From Gordonia amicalis NBRC 100051 = JCM 11271 (GTDB taxonomy: Bacteria > Actinomycetota > Actinomycetes > Mycobacteriales > Mycobacteriaceae), in contig NZ_BANS01000017.1 of assembly GCF_000332995.1 (NCBI RefSeq), forward strand, positions 103,433 to 167,432: 64,000 nucleotides of DNA, in the 5' to 3' direction. The position numbers were made by a program, and so were the translations under genes. Below the pieces are notes generated by a model that was not told the DNA's origin, did not search any database, and was given only the letters and a program-made list of their open reading frames with translations. Of the stretch, positions 10,305 to 19,904 are shown in pieces. Position 1 is the first letter of the stretch, and each line of letters begins with the position of its first letter.

Positions 10305-13300
10305 CGGAGAACTGTACGTGCCCGACGCAGATCAAGGATCCCAGGGACCCCGAAGTCGATGGCCTGCCGGGCCTGTCGTTCCCGGAGAAGTCCGACGTCG
10401 ACGGTGCCGGTTGTGTGACCGGCCGCCTCGAAGCGCCCGTTGCGGCGCGATTCGGCCTCCACGGCGTTCACCGGTGGTCGGTCGTAGGCGCGTCCACCCG
10501 GATGGACGACGTGGTAGGTCGCGCCGCCCACCGACCGCCCGTTGACGGTGTCGACGAGGTCGAAGGTCAGCGGGGTGTCGATGCTGATCGTCGGATGCAG
10601 GGCGCTCGGCGGCTGCCAGGCCCGGAACCGGATGCCCGCCACCCGTTCGCCGGAGCGGCCGGTGGACCGGAGCGGGATCGGGAAACCGTTGCAGGTCAAC
10701 AGGTAACGATCGTCCTCACCGCCGAGGACACGCACCTGGACCCGTTCGATCGAGGAATCGACGTAGCGGGCGGTACCGGTTCCGGTCGACTCCTCCCCCA
10801 GCGTGTTCCACGGTTCGATGGCGCCGCGCAGTTCGACTTCCTGGTCGCGGATCTGCACGGTCCCCAGCCGCGGGAAACGGAACTCGGTGAACGGATCGAG
10901 CCAGGCGGTCTCGAACGGATAGCCCGCCTCGCGGAGTTCCTCGGCGACGAGCGCGATGTCGGCGATGACATGGTGCGGCAACAGATGTTTGCCGTGCAGG
11001 TCGCCGCCGTGGCGGACGAGCCGGGCCCGGTAGGGCCTGCCCCAGAACCACGACACCAGGCTGCGCACCAACAGCGACTGGACCATCGCCATCCGGTGGT
11101 GCGGCGGCATCTCGAAGGCACGCAGTTCCAGCAGTCCGAGCCGCCCGCGCACCGAGTCGGGGCTGTAGAGCTTGTCGATGCAGAACTCGGCGCGGTGGGT
11201 GTTGCCGGTGATGTCGGTGAGCAGATGCCGCAGCGCACGGTCGGTGACCCACGGATTCGGCGGCGCCCCCTCCCCGGTTCCGGTCTTCGCGGCGAGCCGG
11301 TCGATCTCGGCGAAGGCGATCTCCAACTCGTAGAGCGCCGATTCCCGGCCCTCGTCGACGCGCGGCGCCTGCGAGGTGGTGCCGACGAAGCGGCCGGAGA
11401 ACAGATAGGACAGCGACGGGTGGCGCTGCCAGTAGGTCAGCATCGACACCAGCAGATCGGGGCGGCGCAACATCGGCGAGTCGGCGGGCGTCGTACCGCC
11501 CAGCGTGATGTGGTTGCCGCCGCCGGTGCCGCCGTGGCTGCCGTCGAGGCCGAAACTCTCCGTGCCGAGCCGGACGCGGCGGGCGTGGTCGTAGACGGAC
11601 TCGAGCAGTTCGGACTGTTCGGCGAAGCTCGCCGTCGGCTGGATGTTGACCTCGATGACGCCCGGGTCGGGGGTCACCGACAGCGACGTCAGGCGCGGAT
11701 TCGACGGCGGCCCATAGCCTTCGATCACGACCGGGGTCGCGGTGGTCGCGGCGGCGCCCTCCACCAGTTCGACGAGGGCGAGGAACTCCTCGCCCGTCGA
11801 CGTGGGCGGCATGAACACGTACGTGACGCCGTCGCGGACCTCGGCGACGAGCGCCGTGCGCGGCAGGAACTGCGCCGGGTCCACCGCGCGCACGGTGTGC
11901 CCGAGCGCGGCGGCCGGGTCGGTGGGCAGAGCGTCGTGGCGCGCCGACGGGTCGGCCTCGAACAGGGTCGGCGCCGGCCCCCAGGACAGTGAGTTCAGCG
12001 GCAGGCGCAGACCCGCGGGCGAGGTACCCGGCGTGAGGACGATCCGACCGCGCCGGGTCGACCACACCGCACTCTGCCAGGCGGTCCGGTCCTCCGACCG
12101 GTTCAGCGGCAGGACGTGGGCGCTGGGGTCGGTGACCGCGTCGTCGAGCCGGGACAACAGGGAGCGACGCCGGGCCACCGAATCGTTCTCGGGCGCCAGT
12201 ACCTCCTCGTCGCCGTCCGCCAGGCTCTCCAGCTCGACGTCGAATTCCGCCTGGGTGAACCTCCGTGCGGTGGGCAGGGTCGGGTCGTCGCCGGGGTCTC
12301 CGGGCGGCATGGTGGCCAGCTCGCGCATCCGCACGAGCGGATCCTCGTAGGCGGGCAGCACCTGTTCGGTGGGCAGGGCGAGATTCGCCGCGAACGCGGT
12401 CAGCAGTTTGTGTGCCGGTTCGGCCCGGGCCGGTTCTCCACCGACGCTCGTCTCCGGGTGGGCGCCGTAGGTCTCCGTCTCGATCGCCGCGACACACTGT
12501 TCGGGCGTCGACCACGGATCGGCGAGCAGGTCCGGGTCACGCCAGATCGGCTCGCCGTCGGCGCGCCAGATGATCTCCATCTGCCAGCGCGGCAACGGTT
12601 CTCCGGGATACCACTTGCCCTGGCTGCGCCGGACGAGACCCTGCGGGGCGTACGCCCCCTTGAGCCGTTCGGCGAGACGGGACGCCAGAAGCCGTTTGTG
12701 GGGTCCGTCGGCGGCGGTGTTCCACTCGGGGTCGGTCTGGTTGTCGATGGAGACGAAGGTCGGTTCGCCACCCATCGTGAGGCGGACGTCGTCGCGCTCC
12801 ATGCGTTCGTCCACGAGTGCACCGAGGTCGACGACGCGGTTCCACTGCTCGGGTGTGTACGGCAGGGTGACGCGCGGGTCCTCGTGGAATCTCGTGACGG
12901 TGTTGGAGAAGTCGAGCGTCGCGTGACAAGGACCGGTCGCGCCGGTGATCGGTGCGGCCCCCACCGGATGCGGCGTGGCCGCGAGCGGGATGTGTCCCTC
13001 GCCGGCGAACAGGCCGGACGTCGGGTCCAGACCGACCCAACCGGCGCCGGGCAGGTAGACCTCGGTCCAGGCGTGCAGGTCGGTGAAGTCGGCGTCGGGA
13101 CCCGACGGCCCGTCGAGCGACATGACGTCGGAGGTCAGCTGCACGAGGTAGCCGGAGACGAACCGCGCCGCCAGGCCGAGTTCGCGTAGCAGCGCCACGA
13201 GGAGCCACGCCGAGTCGCGGCACGAACCGATGGCACTCGACAACGTGTACTCGGGTGTCTGCACCCCTGCCTCGAGACGCACGGTGTAACCGACGGCCTC

Positions 13301-13792
13301 GCGCACGGCGGTGTTCAGCGCCACCAGGAAGTCGATGACCCGCGTCCTGCCGACCGGCTTGTTCTCCGCGGCGAAGGCGGCGACCTCCGGATGGACCGGC
13401 GCACCGGCGAATTCGCCCTCGCCGACACCCACCGGCCGCAGGAAGATCTCGAGGTCGCGGCGCAACTCCTCCGGATACTCGAACCCGTAGTGCTCGGCCC
13501 AGTCCTCGATGAAGAAGTCGAAGGGGTTGATCGCCGTCAGGTCGGCGACGAGGCTCACGGTGATGCTCAGCGAGGCCGACGGCTCCGGGAACACGAGTCG
13601 CGCGAGGTAGTTGCTGAACGCGTCCTGCTGCCAGTTGAGGAAGTGCCCACCGGGCTCGACCCGCAGCGAATAGGCCTCGATCGGCGTCCGCGAATGCGGC
13701 GCGGGGCGCAGGCGGACCACATGCGGGTAGATCTTCGTCGGGCGATCGAAGGAGTAGCTCGTCCGGTGTTCGAGAGCCACCTTGATCGTCAC
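10301..13792 (-). CDS. DUF2126 protein with N-terminal transglutaminase domain
   Basis: The product is about 1163 aa from GTG 13790-13792 (VTIKVALEHRTSYSFDRP); the frame further upstream is not protein-like. Residues ~1-85 are the transglutaminase N domain. The transglutaminase core spans ~130-290, with IGSCRDSAWLLVALLRELG (Cys), DLHAWTEVYLP (His) and WVGLDPTSG (Asp). The rest, ~320-1163, is DUF2126: LTMGGEPTFVSIDNQTDPEW, KWYPGEPLPRWQMEI, the glycine-histidine motif GSHGGTGGGNHITLGG and ELRAFEMPPHHRMAM. It is the first gene of the coupled trio and resembles Rv2566. Working model from gene neighbourhoods: with the ATP-grasp and second transglutaminase it makes or removes a peptide or isopeptide modification. 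The substrate is unknown. Confidence 0.92.
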   Translation of the reverse strand: MTIKVALEHRTSYSFDRPTKIYPHVVRLRPAPHSRTPIEAYSLRVEPGGHFLNWQQDAFSNYLARLVFPEPSASLSITVSLVADLTAINPFDFFIEDWAEHYGFEYPEELRRDLEIFLRPVGVGEGEFAGAPVHPEVAAFAAENKPVGRTRVIDFLVALNTAVREAVGYTVRLEAGVQTPEYTLSSAIGSCRDSAWLLVALLRELGLAARFVSGYLVQLTSDVMSLDGPSGPDADFTDLHAWTEVYLPGAGWVGLDPTSGLFAGEGHIPLAATPHPVGAAPITGATGPCHATLDFSNTVTRFHEDPRVTLPYTPEQWNRVVDLGALVDERMERDDVRLTMGGEPTFVSIDNQTDPEWNTAADGPHKRLLASRLAERLKGAYAPQGLVRRSQGKWYPGEPLPRWQMEIIWRADGEPIWRDPDLLADPWSTPEQCVAAIETETYGAHPETSVGGEPARAEPAHKLLTAFAANLALPTEQVLPAYEDPLVRMRELATMPPGDPGDDPTLPTARRFTQAEFDVELESLADGDEEVLAPENDSVARRRSLLSRLDDAVTDPSAHVLPLNRSEDRTAWQSAVWSTRRGRIVLTPGTSPAGLRLPLNSLSWGPAPTLFEADPSARHDALPTDPAAALGHTVRAVDPAQFLPRTALVAEVRDGVTYVFMPPTSTGEEFLALVELVEGAAATTATPVVIEGYGPPSNPRLTSLSVTPDPGVIEVNIQPTASFAEQSELLESVYDHARRVRLGTESFGLDGSHGGTGGGNHITLGGTTPADSPMLRRPDLLVSMLTYWQRHPSLSYLFSGRFVGTTSQAPRVDEGRESALYELEIAFAEIDRLAAKTGTGEGAPPNPWVTDRALRHLLTDITGNTHRAEFCIDKLYSPDSVRGRLGLLELRAFEMPPHHRMAMVQSLLVRSLVSWFWGRPYRARLVRHGGDLHGKHLLPHHVIADIALVAEELREAGYPFETAWLDPFTEFRFPRLGTVQIRDQEVELRGAIEPWNTLGEESTGTGTARYVDSSIERVQVRVLGGEDDRYLLTCNGFPIPLRSTGRSGERVAGIRFRAWQPPSALHPTISIDTPLTFDLVDTVNGRSVGGATYHVVHPGGRAYDRPPVNAVEAESRRNGRFEAAGHTTGTVDVGLLRERQARQAIDFGVPGILDLRRARTVLR

Positions 13793-13883
13793 CGACGCAC
13801 CTCCGGGAATCCCTTGCTCGCAGACATGGGGAGAATCTCTCACAGGTGGTGGGCGCCCGCTCGGCGGCAACCGTTCGGAAACG

Positions 13884-13919
13884 AAAGCGGTGGCCGAACT
13901 CACGCTCGGCCACCGCTTT
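13884..13919 (-). terminator. Intrinsic-type terminator hairpin after aspS
   Basis: There is a perfect 14-bp stem (13884-13897 with 13906-13919, 8-base loop) 16 bases past the aspS stop. On the minus strand the stem is followed by a short T-rich stretch (TTTCGTTT). It separates aspS from the DUF2126 operon. Confidence 0.8.
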
Positions 13920-13935
13920 TCGTTGCTCGACGGAA

Positions 13936-15789
13936 CTACTTGTCCGTCGTTGCCTTGTCCTTGTCCGTCGTCGCCTTGTCCGTCGTCGCCTTGCCCGGGA
14001 CGCTCGCGGCCTGCTCGGCACCGCCACGCGGCACCGGCTTGGCGTCGATGCCCGACTCCTTGCGCTGCTGCGGGGTGATTGCCGCGGGCGCCTCGGTCAA
14101 CGGGTCGACGCCGCCGCCGGACTTCGGGAACGCGATGACCTCGCGGATCGAGGCCTCCCCGGCGAGCAGCGCGGTGATGCGGTCCCAGCCGAAGGCGATG
14201 CCGCCGTGCGGCGGGGCGCCGAAGGCGAAGGCGTCGAGGAGGAAGCCGAACTTCTCCTGCGCCTCGTCGTGGCCGATGCCCATGATCTCGAAGACGCGCT
14301 CCTGCACGTCACGCTGATGGATACGGATCGAGCCGCCGCCGATCTCGTTGCCGTTGCAGACGATGTCGTAGGCATAGGCGAGCGCCTCACCCGGATCGGT
14401 GTCGAGCTTCTCGATCGACTCCGGCTTGGGCGAGGTGAACGCGTGGTGCACCGCGGTCCATGCCGAATTGCCGAGTGCGACATCGCCGGAAGCGGTGGCC
14501 TCGGCCGTCGGCTCGAACATCGGCGCGTCGACGACCCACACGAAGGCCCAGTCGTCCGGCTTGATCAGACCGAGCTTCGAGGCGATCTCGCCGCGGGCGG
14601 CGTCGAGCAGGGCGCGGGAGGACTTGACCTCGCCGGCGGCGAAGAAGACGCAGTCGCCCGGCTGTGCACCGACGTGAGCGGCGAGCCCGGCGCGCTCCTC
14701 CTCGGACAGGTTCTTGGCGACCGGACCGGTGAGGGTTCCGTCCTCGCCGACGAGCACGTACGCGAGGCCGCGGGCGCCGCGCTGCTTCGCCCACTCCTGC
14801 CAGGCGTCGAGCTGACGGCGCGGCTGCGAGGCACCACCGGGCATGACGACGGCGCCGACATACGGGGCCTGGAACACGCGGAACGGGGTGTTCGCGAAGT
14901 ACTCGGCGCATTCGACGAGTTCGATGTCGAAACGCAGATCCGGCTTGTCCGAACCGAACCGGCGCATCGCGTCGGCATAGGTCATGCGCGGGATCGGGGT
15001 CGAGATCTCGACGCCGATGAGCTTCCACAGCGCCACCAGGACCTCCTCGGCGACCGCGATGACGTCATCCTGGTCGACGAAGCTCATCTCGATGTCGAGC
15101 TGGGTGAACTCGGGCTGGCGGTCGGCGCGGAAATCCTCGTCGCGGTAGCAGCGCGCGATCTGGTAGTAGCGCTCCATGCCTGCGACCATCAGCAGCTGCT
15201 TGAACAGCTGCGGGCTCTGCGGCAGGGCGTAGAAGGTGCCGGGCTGCAGACGCGCGGGCACCAGGAAGTCGCGGGCGCCCTCCGGCGTCGAACGGGTCAG
15301 CGTCGGGGTCTCGATCTCCACGAAGTCGTGGGCGGCGAGGACACCGCGGGCGGCGGCGTTGGCCTTCGACCGCAGACGCAGAGCGGCGCTCGGCCCCTCG
15401 CGCCGGAGGTCGAGGTAGCGGTGACGCAGACGCGCCTCCTCGCCCGGCGACTCGTCGAGCTGGAACGGCAGCGGTGCCGATTCGTTGAGCACCTCGAGTT
15501 CGACGGCGTTGATCTCGACCTCGCCGGAGCTGAGGTTCGGGTTCTCGCTGCCCTCGGGACGGACCTCGACCACACCGGTGACGGCGACGCAGTACTCGGC
15601 GCGCAGGCGGTGGGCGGCCGTGGCCACCGACTCCTCGCGGAACACCACCTGCACCAGGCCGGTGGAGTCGCGCAGGTCGATGAACACCACACCGCCGTGG
15701 TCGCGTCGGCGCGCGACCCAACCGGCGACGGTGACGGTCTGCGACGCGTCGGCGCGGCGCAGCGAACCTGCGGAATGCGTGCGGAGCAC
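13936..15789 (-). CDS. aspS: Aspartate--tRNA(Asp/Asn) ligase
   Basis: This is a class II synthetase of 617 aa, starting at GTG 15787-15789 behind GGAAGGA. The N-terminal OB-fold anticodon domain is clear ([20 protein letters not shown]). The catalytic core has motif 2 ([20 protein letters not shown]), the bacterial GAD insert, and motif 3 ([15 protein letters not shown]). Actinobacterial AspRS is commonly non-discriminating, feeding the Asp-tRNA-Asn/GatCAB route; I infer that here but cannot prove it without seeing gatCAB. The last ~20 residues are an unusual repetitive tail ([17 protein letters not shown]) not expected in the family core. It is divergent from the YpfJ-like gene across a 193-bp spacer that must hold both promoters. 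Confidence 0.97.
   Translation of the reverse strand: MLRTHSAGSLRRADASQTVTVAGWVARRRDHGGVVFIDLRDSTGLVQVVFREESVATAAHRLRAEYCVAVTGVVEVRPEGSENPNLSSGEVEINAVELEVLNESAPLPFQLDESPGEEARLRHRYLDLRREGPSAALRLRSKANAAARGVLAAHDFVEIETPTLTRSTPEGARDFLVPARLQPGTFYALPQSPQLFKQLLMVAGMERYYQIARCYRDEDFRADRQPEFTQLDIEMSFVDQDDVIAVAEEVLVALWKLIGVEISTPIPRMTYADAMRRFGSDKPDLRFDIELVECAEYFANTPFRVFQAPYVGAVVMPGGASQPRRQLDAWQEWAKQRGARGLAYVLVGEDGTLTGPVAKNLSEEERAGLAAHVGAQPGDCVFFAAGEVKSSRALLDAARGEIASKLGLIKPDDWAFVWVVDAPMFEPTAEATASGDVALGNSAWTAVHHAFTSPKPESIEKLDTDPGEALAYAYDIVCNGNEIGGGSIRIHQRDVQERVFEIMGIGHDEAQEKFGFLLDAFAFGAPPHGGIAFGWDRITALLAGEASIREVIAFPKSGGGVDPLTEAPAAITPQQRKESGIDAKPVPRGGAEQAASVPGKATTDKATTDKDKATTDK
13939..13992. repeat. 15-bp tandem repeat encoding the AspRS C-terminal tail
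   Basis: On the minus strand a 15-bp unit (AAGGCGACGACGGAC, encoding KATTD) occurs about three times, with one 6-bp partial unit (DK) inserted. All copies stay in frame and end at the aspS stop. Confidence 0.8.
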
Positions 15790-15982
15790 TGAGAGTCCTT
15801 CCCAACGTCACACGGCCGGCCCGGCTGGCGGGCGGCGTGGAGAAGCGTTGTTTGTGTCGGCTTGTTCGTGACCCGGTGGAAACGCAGGCCAGGTACCCAT
15901 CGTGCCGCATCGGCGTCGGTGCCCCGAACCCGGCCACCCGGAGATGTCCGGTGCGGGCACCACGGCGTGCCAGAATGACCGC

Positions 15983-16840
15983 GTGACCTTCCAAGGCAGC
16001 GGATCGATCGACACCGGCAACGTCTCCGGCGGCGGTGGCGGCGGTGGCGGACGGATCGCGCTCGGCGGCGGTGCAGGGCTGCTCATCACCATCGTCGCCC
16101 TGCTGTTCGGCGTGAACCCCGGCGAACTACTCGGCGGCGAGACCGGCCAGCAGGGAACGACGTCGGCTGCGGCCGAGATCCAGCAGCAGCTCGACGCCTG
16201 CACCTATGAGATGGCGAACGAGAACACCATCTGCCGCATCAAGGCGACCACGGTCAGCGTCGACGACGTGTGGTCGGACCTCATGGCGGGTTACCAGCCG
16301 CCGAAGACCGTCATCTTCGCCGACTCGGTCAACACCGGGTGCGGCGCGGCCAGTGCGGCGACCGGGCCGTTCTACTGCCCCGCCGACCGCACCGCCTACT
16401 TCGATCCGTCCTTCTTCACGCAGCTGCGCCGCATGGGCGGCAGCGACGGTCCGCTCGCCCAGGAATACGTCGTCGCCCACGAGTACGGGCATCACGTGCA
16501 GAACCTCACCGGTGCCCTCGCCAAGGGCCAGCGGATGGGTTCGCAGGGTCCGCGCTCGGGTTCGGTGCGCGTGGAACTGCAGGCCGACTGCCTCGCCGGC
16601 GTCTGGGCCAATCATGCCGACGACGGTCCCGATGCGCTGCTCGCCCCCATCTCCGAGCAGCAGATCACGACCGTCATCCAGACCGCGAAGACGATCGGCG
16701 ACGACACCATCCAGGGACCGGGCTCCAACCCGGAGGGCTGGACGCACGGTTCGGCCACGCAGCGTGCGCGGTGGTTCGGCATCGGATACCAGTCCGGCGA
16801 CCCCAACCGGTGTGACACCTTCGCCACCAACGACCTCTGA
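15983..16840 (+). CDS. Membrane-anchored neutral zinc metallopeptidase, YpfJ family
   Basis: The product is about 285 aa from GTG 15983 (VTFQGSGSIDTGNVSGG). A poly-glycine cytoplasmic stub (~residues 15-25) precedes one membrane helix (GLLITIVALLFGV), with the rest outside. The catalytic zinc site is plain: VVAHEYGHHVQNLTG (HExxH) with a downstream ELQADCLAGVWA that supplies the third ligand, as in the YpfJ/neutral zinc metallopeptidase family. Several cysteines in the outer domain could form disulfides. Glycine-rich membrane proteins of this kind sit near aspS in mycobacteria (Rv2575). The substrate is unknown. It is 12 bases upstream of the DUF885 gene on the same strand, so the two are likely co-transcribed. 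Confidence 0.9.
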   Translation: MTFQGSGSIDTGNVSGGGGGGGGRIALGGGAGLLITIVALLFGVNPGELLGGETGQQGTTSAAAEIQQQLDACTYEMANENTICRIKATTVSVDDVWSDLMAGYQPPKTVIFADSVNTGCGAASAATGPFYCPADRTAYFDPSFFTQLRRMGGSDGPLAQEYVVAHEYGHHVQNLTGALAKGQRMGSQGPRSGSVRVELQADCLAGVWANHADDGPDALLAPISEQQITTVIQTAKTIGDDTIQGPGSNPEGWTHGSATQRARWFGIGYQSGDPNRCDTFATNDL

Positions 16841-16852
16841 CGCGATGTCGAG

Positions 16853-18535
16853 ATGACCCCCATGGCCGCAACTCCCGCGAGTCCCCGTCGACGCACCGAA
16901 GTGGACGCGATCGCCGAGGCGCACCTCGATCGACTGTGCGAGCTCGATCCGCTGCAGAGCACCGAGATCGGGTACGACGGCCGGAACGATGCGCTGACCG
17001 ACTTCTCCGCGCACGGGTGTGCCGAACGGGCCGCGGTCGCCGCAGACACCCTGGCCGCGCTGGCCGAGGCTCCCGTCGCCGACGCGATCGACCGGGTGAC
17101 CGTCGCGACGATGACCGCGTCACTGCGACGGGAACTCGCCCTCGCGGACGCGGGTGAGCACATCGGCGAGTGCAACGTCATCGCCTCACCGCTGCAGGCC
17201 GTGCGGGACATCTTCGACCTGATGCCCACCGACACCCGGTCCGATCGCGAGGTGTTCCTCGCCCGCCTCACCGCGATCCCGGGCGCGTTGAACCGGGCCG
17301 TCGACGGGTTGGCGCACCGACTGCGTCACGGTCCCCCGATCGCGCGCCGTCAGGTCGCCGCGGTGGTCCGGCAGGCCGATTCGGCCACCGATGCGATCGC
17401 CGAGAACACGGGTGCCATCGCCGACGACCCGGCGCTCGCCGGCACGCTGGGCACCGCCCTCGACGCGGCCCGGACCGCGTTCGGCACCTTCGCCCACTAC
17501 CTCGAGACCCAGGTCCTCCCGTCCGCCGTCGACGACGACGCGGTGGGCCGGGACCGCTACCTGCTCCACCTGCCGTCGTATCTGGGCGCCGACGCCGATC
17601 CGGAGGAGGCCTACGCCTGGGCGATCACGCGTCTCGAACAGATCGTCGCCGAGCAGCACGAGATCGCGGAGGGGCTCCTCCCCGGACGCGGGGTCGCCGA
17701 GACCCTCGCCTGGCTGGATCGGCAGCCGCAGTACCAGATCCACGATCGTCACGAATTCGTGGACTGGATGCAGGAGACCTCCGACGCCGCCGTCGCCGGA
17801 CTCGGCGGCCGTCACTTCGACATCCCGGAACGACTGTCCCGCCTCGAATGCCGCCTGGCGCCGTCGTCGACCGGGATCATCTACTACACCCAGCCGACCG
17901 CCGACCTGTCGCGGCCGGGCCGCATGTGGTGGGCGGTCCCCGACGACCAGACCGTCTTCCACACGTGGCAGGAGAAGACGACCGTCTACCACGAGGGCGT
18001 CCCCGGCCATCATCTCCAACTCGGTTCGGCCATCGTCGATCCCGACCTCAACGCCTGGCGCAAGCTGGCGTCGTTCACCTCGGGACACGGTGAGGGCTGG
18101 GCACTCTACGCCGAGCGGCTGATGGACGAACTCGGCTGGCTCGAGGATCCGGGCGATCGGATGGGCATGCTCGATTCCCAGCGGCTGCGCGCGGCCCGGG
18201 TGGTCGTCGACATCGGTGTGCACTGTCGCCTGACTGCTCCGGAGTCGCTCGGTGGCGGGATCTGGGACGCGGAGAAGGCCTGGGAGTTCCTGACCGCCTC
18301 GGTCGCCATGGACCACTCGGTGCTGCGCTTCGAACTCGACCGCTACCTCGGCTGGCCCGGGCAAGCGCCGTCATACGCACTGGGACAACGGGTCTGGGAG
18401 CACACCCGGCACGCCGCGCTGAGCGCTCACCCGGAGTGGACGCTCAAGGACTTCCACACGCGCGCACTGGCTTTGGGCGGTGTATCGCTGGACGTACTGG
18501 CCGAGGAGATGACCGGTCCCGACCACGCGCACTGA
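16853..18535 (+). CDS. DUF885-family metallopeptidase-like protein
   Basis: The product has 560 aa, a typical DUF885 length. The family's zinc-peptidase motif is present as TTVYHEGVPGHHLQL (HExxxHH type), followed by SFTSGHGEGWALYAERLMDELG and, near the end, VLRFELDRYLGWPGQAPSYALG, all hallmark DUF885 segments. There is no signal peptide, so it is presumably cytosolic. DUF885 members are annotated as putative carboxypeptidases or dipeptidases, and the physiological substrate is generally unknown. The start is ATG 16853 or the in-frame ATG at 16862; neither has a strong ribosome site, fitting coupling to the metallopeptidase gene ending at 16840. Transcription should end in the large hairpin that begins inside its stop codon region. 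Confidence 0.9.
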   Translation: MTPMAATPASPRRRTEVDAIAEAHLDRLCELDPLQSTEIGYDGRNDALTDFSAHGCAERAAVAADTLAALAEAPVADAIDRVTVATMTASLRRELALADAGEHIGECNVIASPLQAVRDIFDLMPTDTRSDREVFLARLTAIPGALNRAVDGLAHRLRHGPPIARRQVAAVVRQADSATDAIAENTGAIADDPALAGTLGTALDAARTAFGTFAHYLETQVLPSAVDDDAVGRDRYLLHLPSYLGADADPEEAYAWAITRLEQIVAEQHEIAEGLLPGRGVAETLAWLDRQPQYQIHDRHEFVDWMQETSDAAVAGLGGRHFDIPERLSRLECRLAPSSTGIIYYTQPTADLSRPGRMWWAVPDDQTVFHTWQEKTTVYHEGVPGHHLQLGSAIVDPDLNAWRKLASFTSGHGEGWALYAERLMDELGWLEDPGDRMGMLDSQRLRAARVVVDIGVHCRLTAPESLGGGIWDAEKAWEFLTASVAMDHSVLRFELDRYLGWPGQAPSYALGQRVWEHTRHAALSAHPEWTLKDFHTRALALGGVSLDVLAEEMTGPDHAH

Positions 18536-18628
18536 AAAACGCCCCTGAAAGGCACCCTCCAGAGACCCGGCGGCGACGATATGTCGGCGGCGGACCCGTG
18601 GAGGGCGTTCTCCAGGGGCGGTTTTCAG
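18532..18628. terminator. Large convergent (bidirectional) terminator hairpin
   Basis: The arms 18532-18547 and 18613-18628 match at 15 of 16 positions (ctgaaaaacgcccctg against its partner). A nested inner stem pairs ~18552-18561 with 18600-18608. Runs of A and T at the outer ends give a T tract on either strand. It sits between the convergent DUF885 gene and hisS and overlaps the DUF885 stop codon. Confidence 0.8.
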
Positions 18629-18638
18629 AGTTGCGGTG

Positions 18639-19904
18639 TCAGCCCAGGAGGCGCGTGACCTCGGCGACGACGTCGTCGAGTGAGACCTGCTGCTGCTCAC
18701 CGTTGCCCAGATCCTTGATCTCGATGCGACGCCCCGCCAGTTCGTTCTCGCCGAGCACGAGCGCGAGACGCGCGCCGGACCGGTCGGCGGCCTTCATCGC
18801 GCCCTTGAGCCCGCGGTCGCCGTAGGCGAGGTCGACGCTGATGCCCGCAGCACGCAATGAGCCTGCGACGCCGACGAGTTCGGCCTTGGCGTCCGCGCCG
18901 AGCGGGACGCCGAAGACCTGGCAGCGCGCCGCCTGGGTACCGGCGACACCCTCGGCCTCGAGCGCCAGCATCGTGCGGTCGACACCGATGCCGAAGCCGA
19001 TGCCCGACAGATCCTGTTTGGCGCCCAGCTGGCGCATCAGTCCGTCGTAGCGTCCGCCGCCGCCGATGCCCGACTGCGCGCCGAGACCGTCGTGCACGAA
19101 CTCGAAGGTGGTCTTGGTGTAGTAGTCCAGGCCGCGCACGAGTCGCGGGTTGATCTCGTAGGCCACGCCGAGGCGGTCCAAGTTGGCAAGCACGAGGTCG
19201 AAGTGCGCCTTCGCCTCGTCGGACAGGTAGTCGATCAGCAACGGCGCGTTCGCGGTCGCCTCACGGATCTCCGGACGCTTGTCGTCGAGCACGCGCAGCG
19301 GGTTGATCTCGGCGCGCTTACGGGTCGCCTCGTCGAGGTCGAGCCCGAAGAGGAACTCCTGCAACGCCTCCCGGTAGCGCGGGCGGCTCGCATCGTCACC
19401 GAGCGAGGTGATCTCCAGGCGATAGCCGGACAGTCCGAGTCGCTTGTAACCCTCGTCGGCGACGGCCACGACCTCGGCGTCGAGTGCCGGGTCGTCGACG
19501 CCGATCGCCTCGACGCCGACCTGCTGCAGCTGCCGGTAGCGACCCGTCTGCGGCTTCTCGTAGCGGAAGAACGGTCCGGCGTAGCAGACCTTGACCGGCA
19601 GCTGTCCGCGGTCGAGGCCATGCTGGATAACCGCGCGCACCACGCCCGCGGTGCCCTCGGGTCGCAGCGTCACCGACCGGTCACCGCGGTCGGTGAAGGT
19701 GTACATCTCCTTGCTGACGACGTCGGTCGACTCGCCGACGCCGCGGGCGAACAGCGCCGTCTCCTCGAAGATCGGCAGTTCGATGTGTCCGTATCCCGCA
19801 CGACGCGCGGCGTCGGTGAGCGTGTCCCGCACCTTCCGGAAATCCGCCGAGTTCGGCGGGAAGTAGTCCGGGATACCCCGGGGTGCCTGAAATGCTCCGC
19901 TCAC
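18639..19904 (-). CDS. hisS: Histidine--tRNA ligase
   Basis: This is a 421-aa class II synthetase from GTG 19902-19904 ([17 protein letters not shown]). Diagnostic segments: motif 2-like [14 protein letters not shown] and [18 protein letters not shown], the histidine signature [15 protein letters not shown], the glycine-rich [11 protein letters not shown], and a C-terminal anticodon-binding domain ending EVTRLLG. It attaches histidine to tRNA-His in the cytosol. Its start overlaps the stop of the upstream metallo-beta-lactamase gene (GTGA), so the two form an operon. The same hisS-gloB-like pair is conserved in mycobacteria (Rv2580c-Rv2581c). It ends just before the convergent hairpin. Confidence 0.97.
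   Translation of the reverse strand: MSGAFQAPRGIPDYFPPNSADFRKVRDTLTDAARRAGYGHIELPIFEETALFARGVGESTDVVSKEMYTFTDRGDRSVTLRPEGTAGVVRAVIQHGLDRGQLPVKVCYAGPFFRYEKPQTGRYRQLQQVGVEAIGVDDPALDAEVVAVADEGYKRLGLSGYRLEITSLGDDASRPRYREALQEFLFGLDLDEATRKRAEINPLRVLDDKRPEIREATANAPLLIDYLSDEAKAHFDLVLANLDRLGVAYEINPRLVRGLDYYTKTTFEFVHDGLGAQSGIGGGGRYDGLMRQLGAKQDLSGIGFGIGVDRTMLALEAEGVAGTQAARCQVFGVPLGADAKAELVGVAGSLRAAGISVDLAYGDRGLKGAMKAADRSGARLALVLGENELAGRRIEIKDLGNGEQQQVSLDDVVAEVTRLLG

Noticed and set aside
10415..11992. Long plus-strand frame opposite the DUF2126 gene
   Set aside because: Low-complexity Arg/Gly/Val content typical of antisense frames in high-G+C DNA; no motif.
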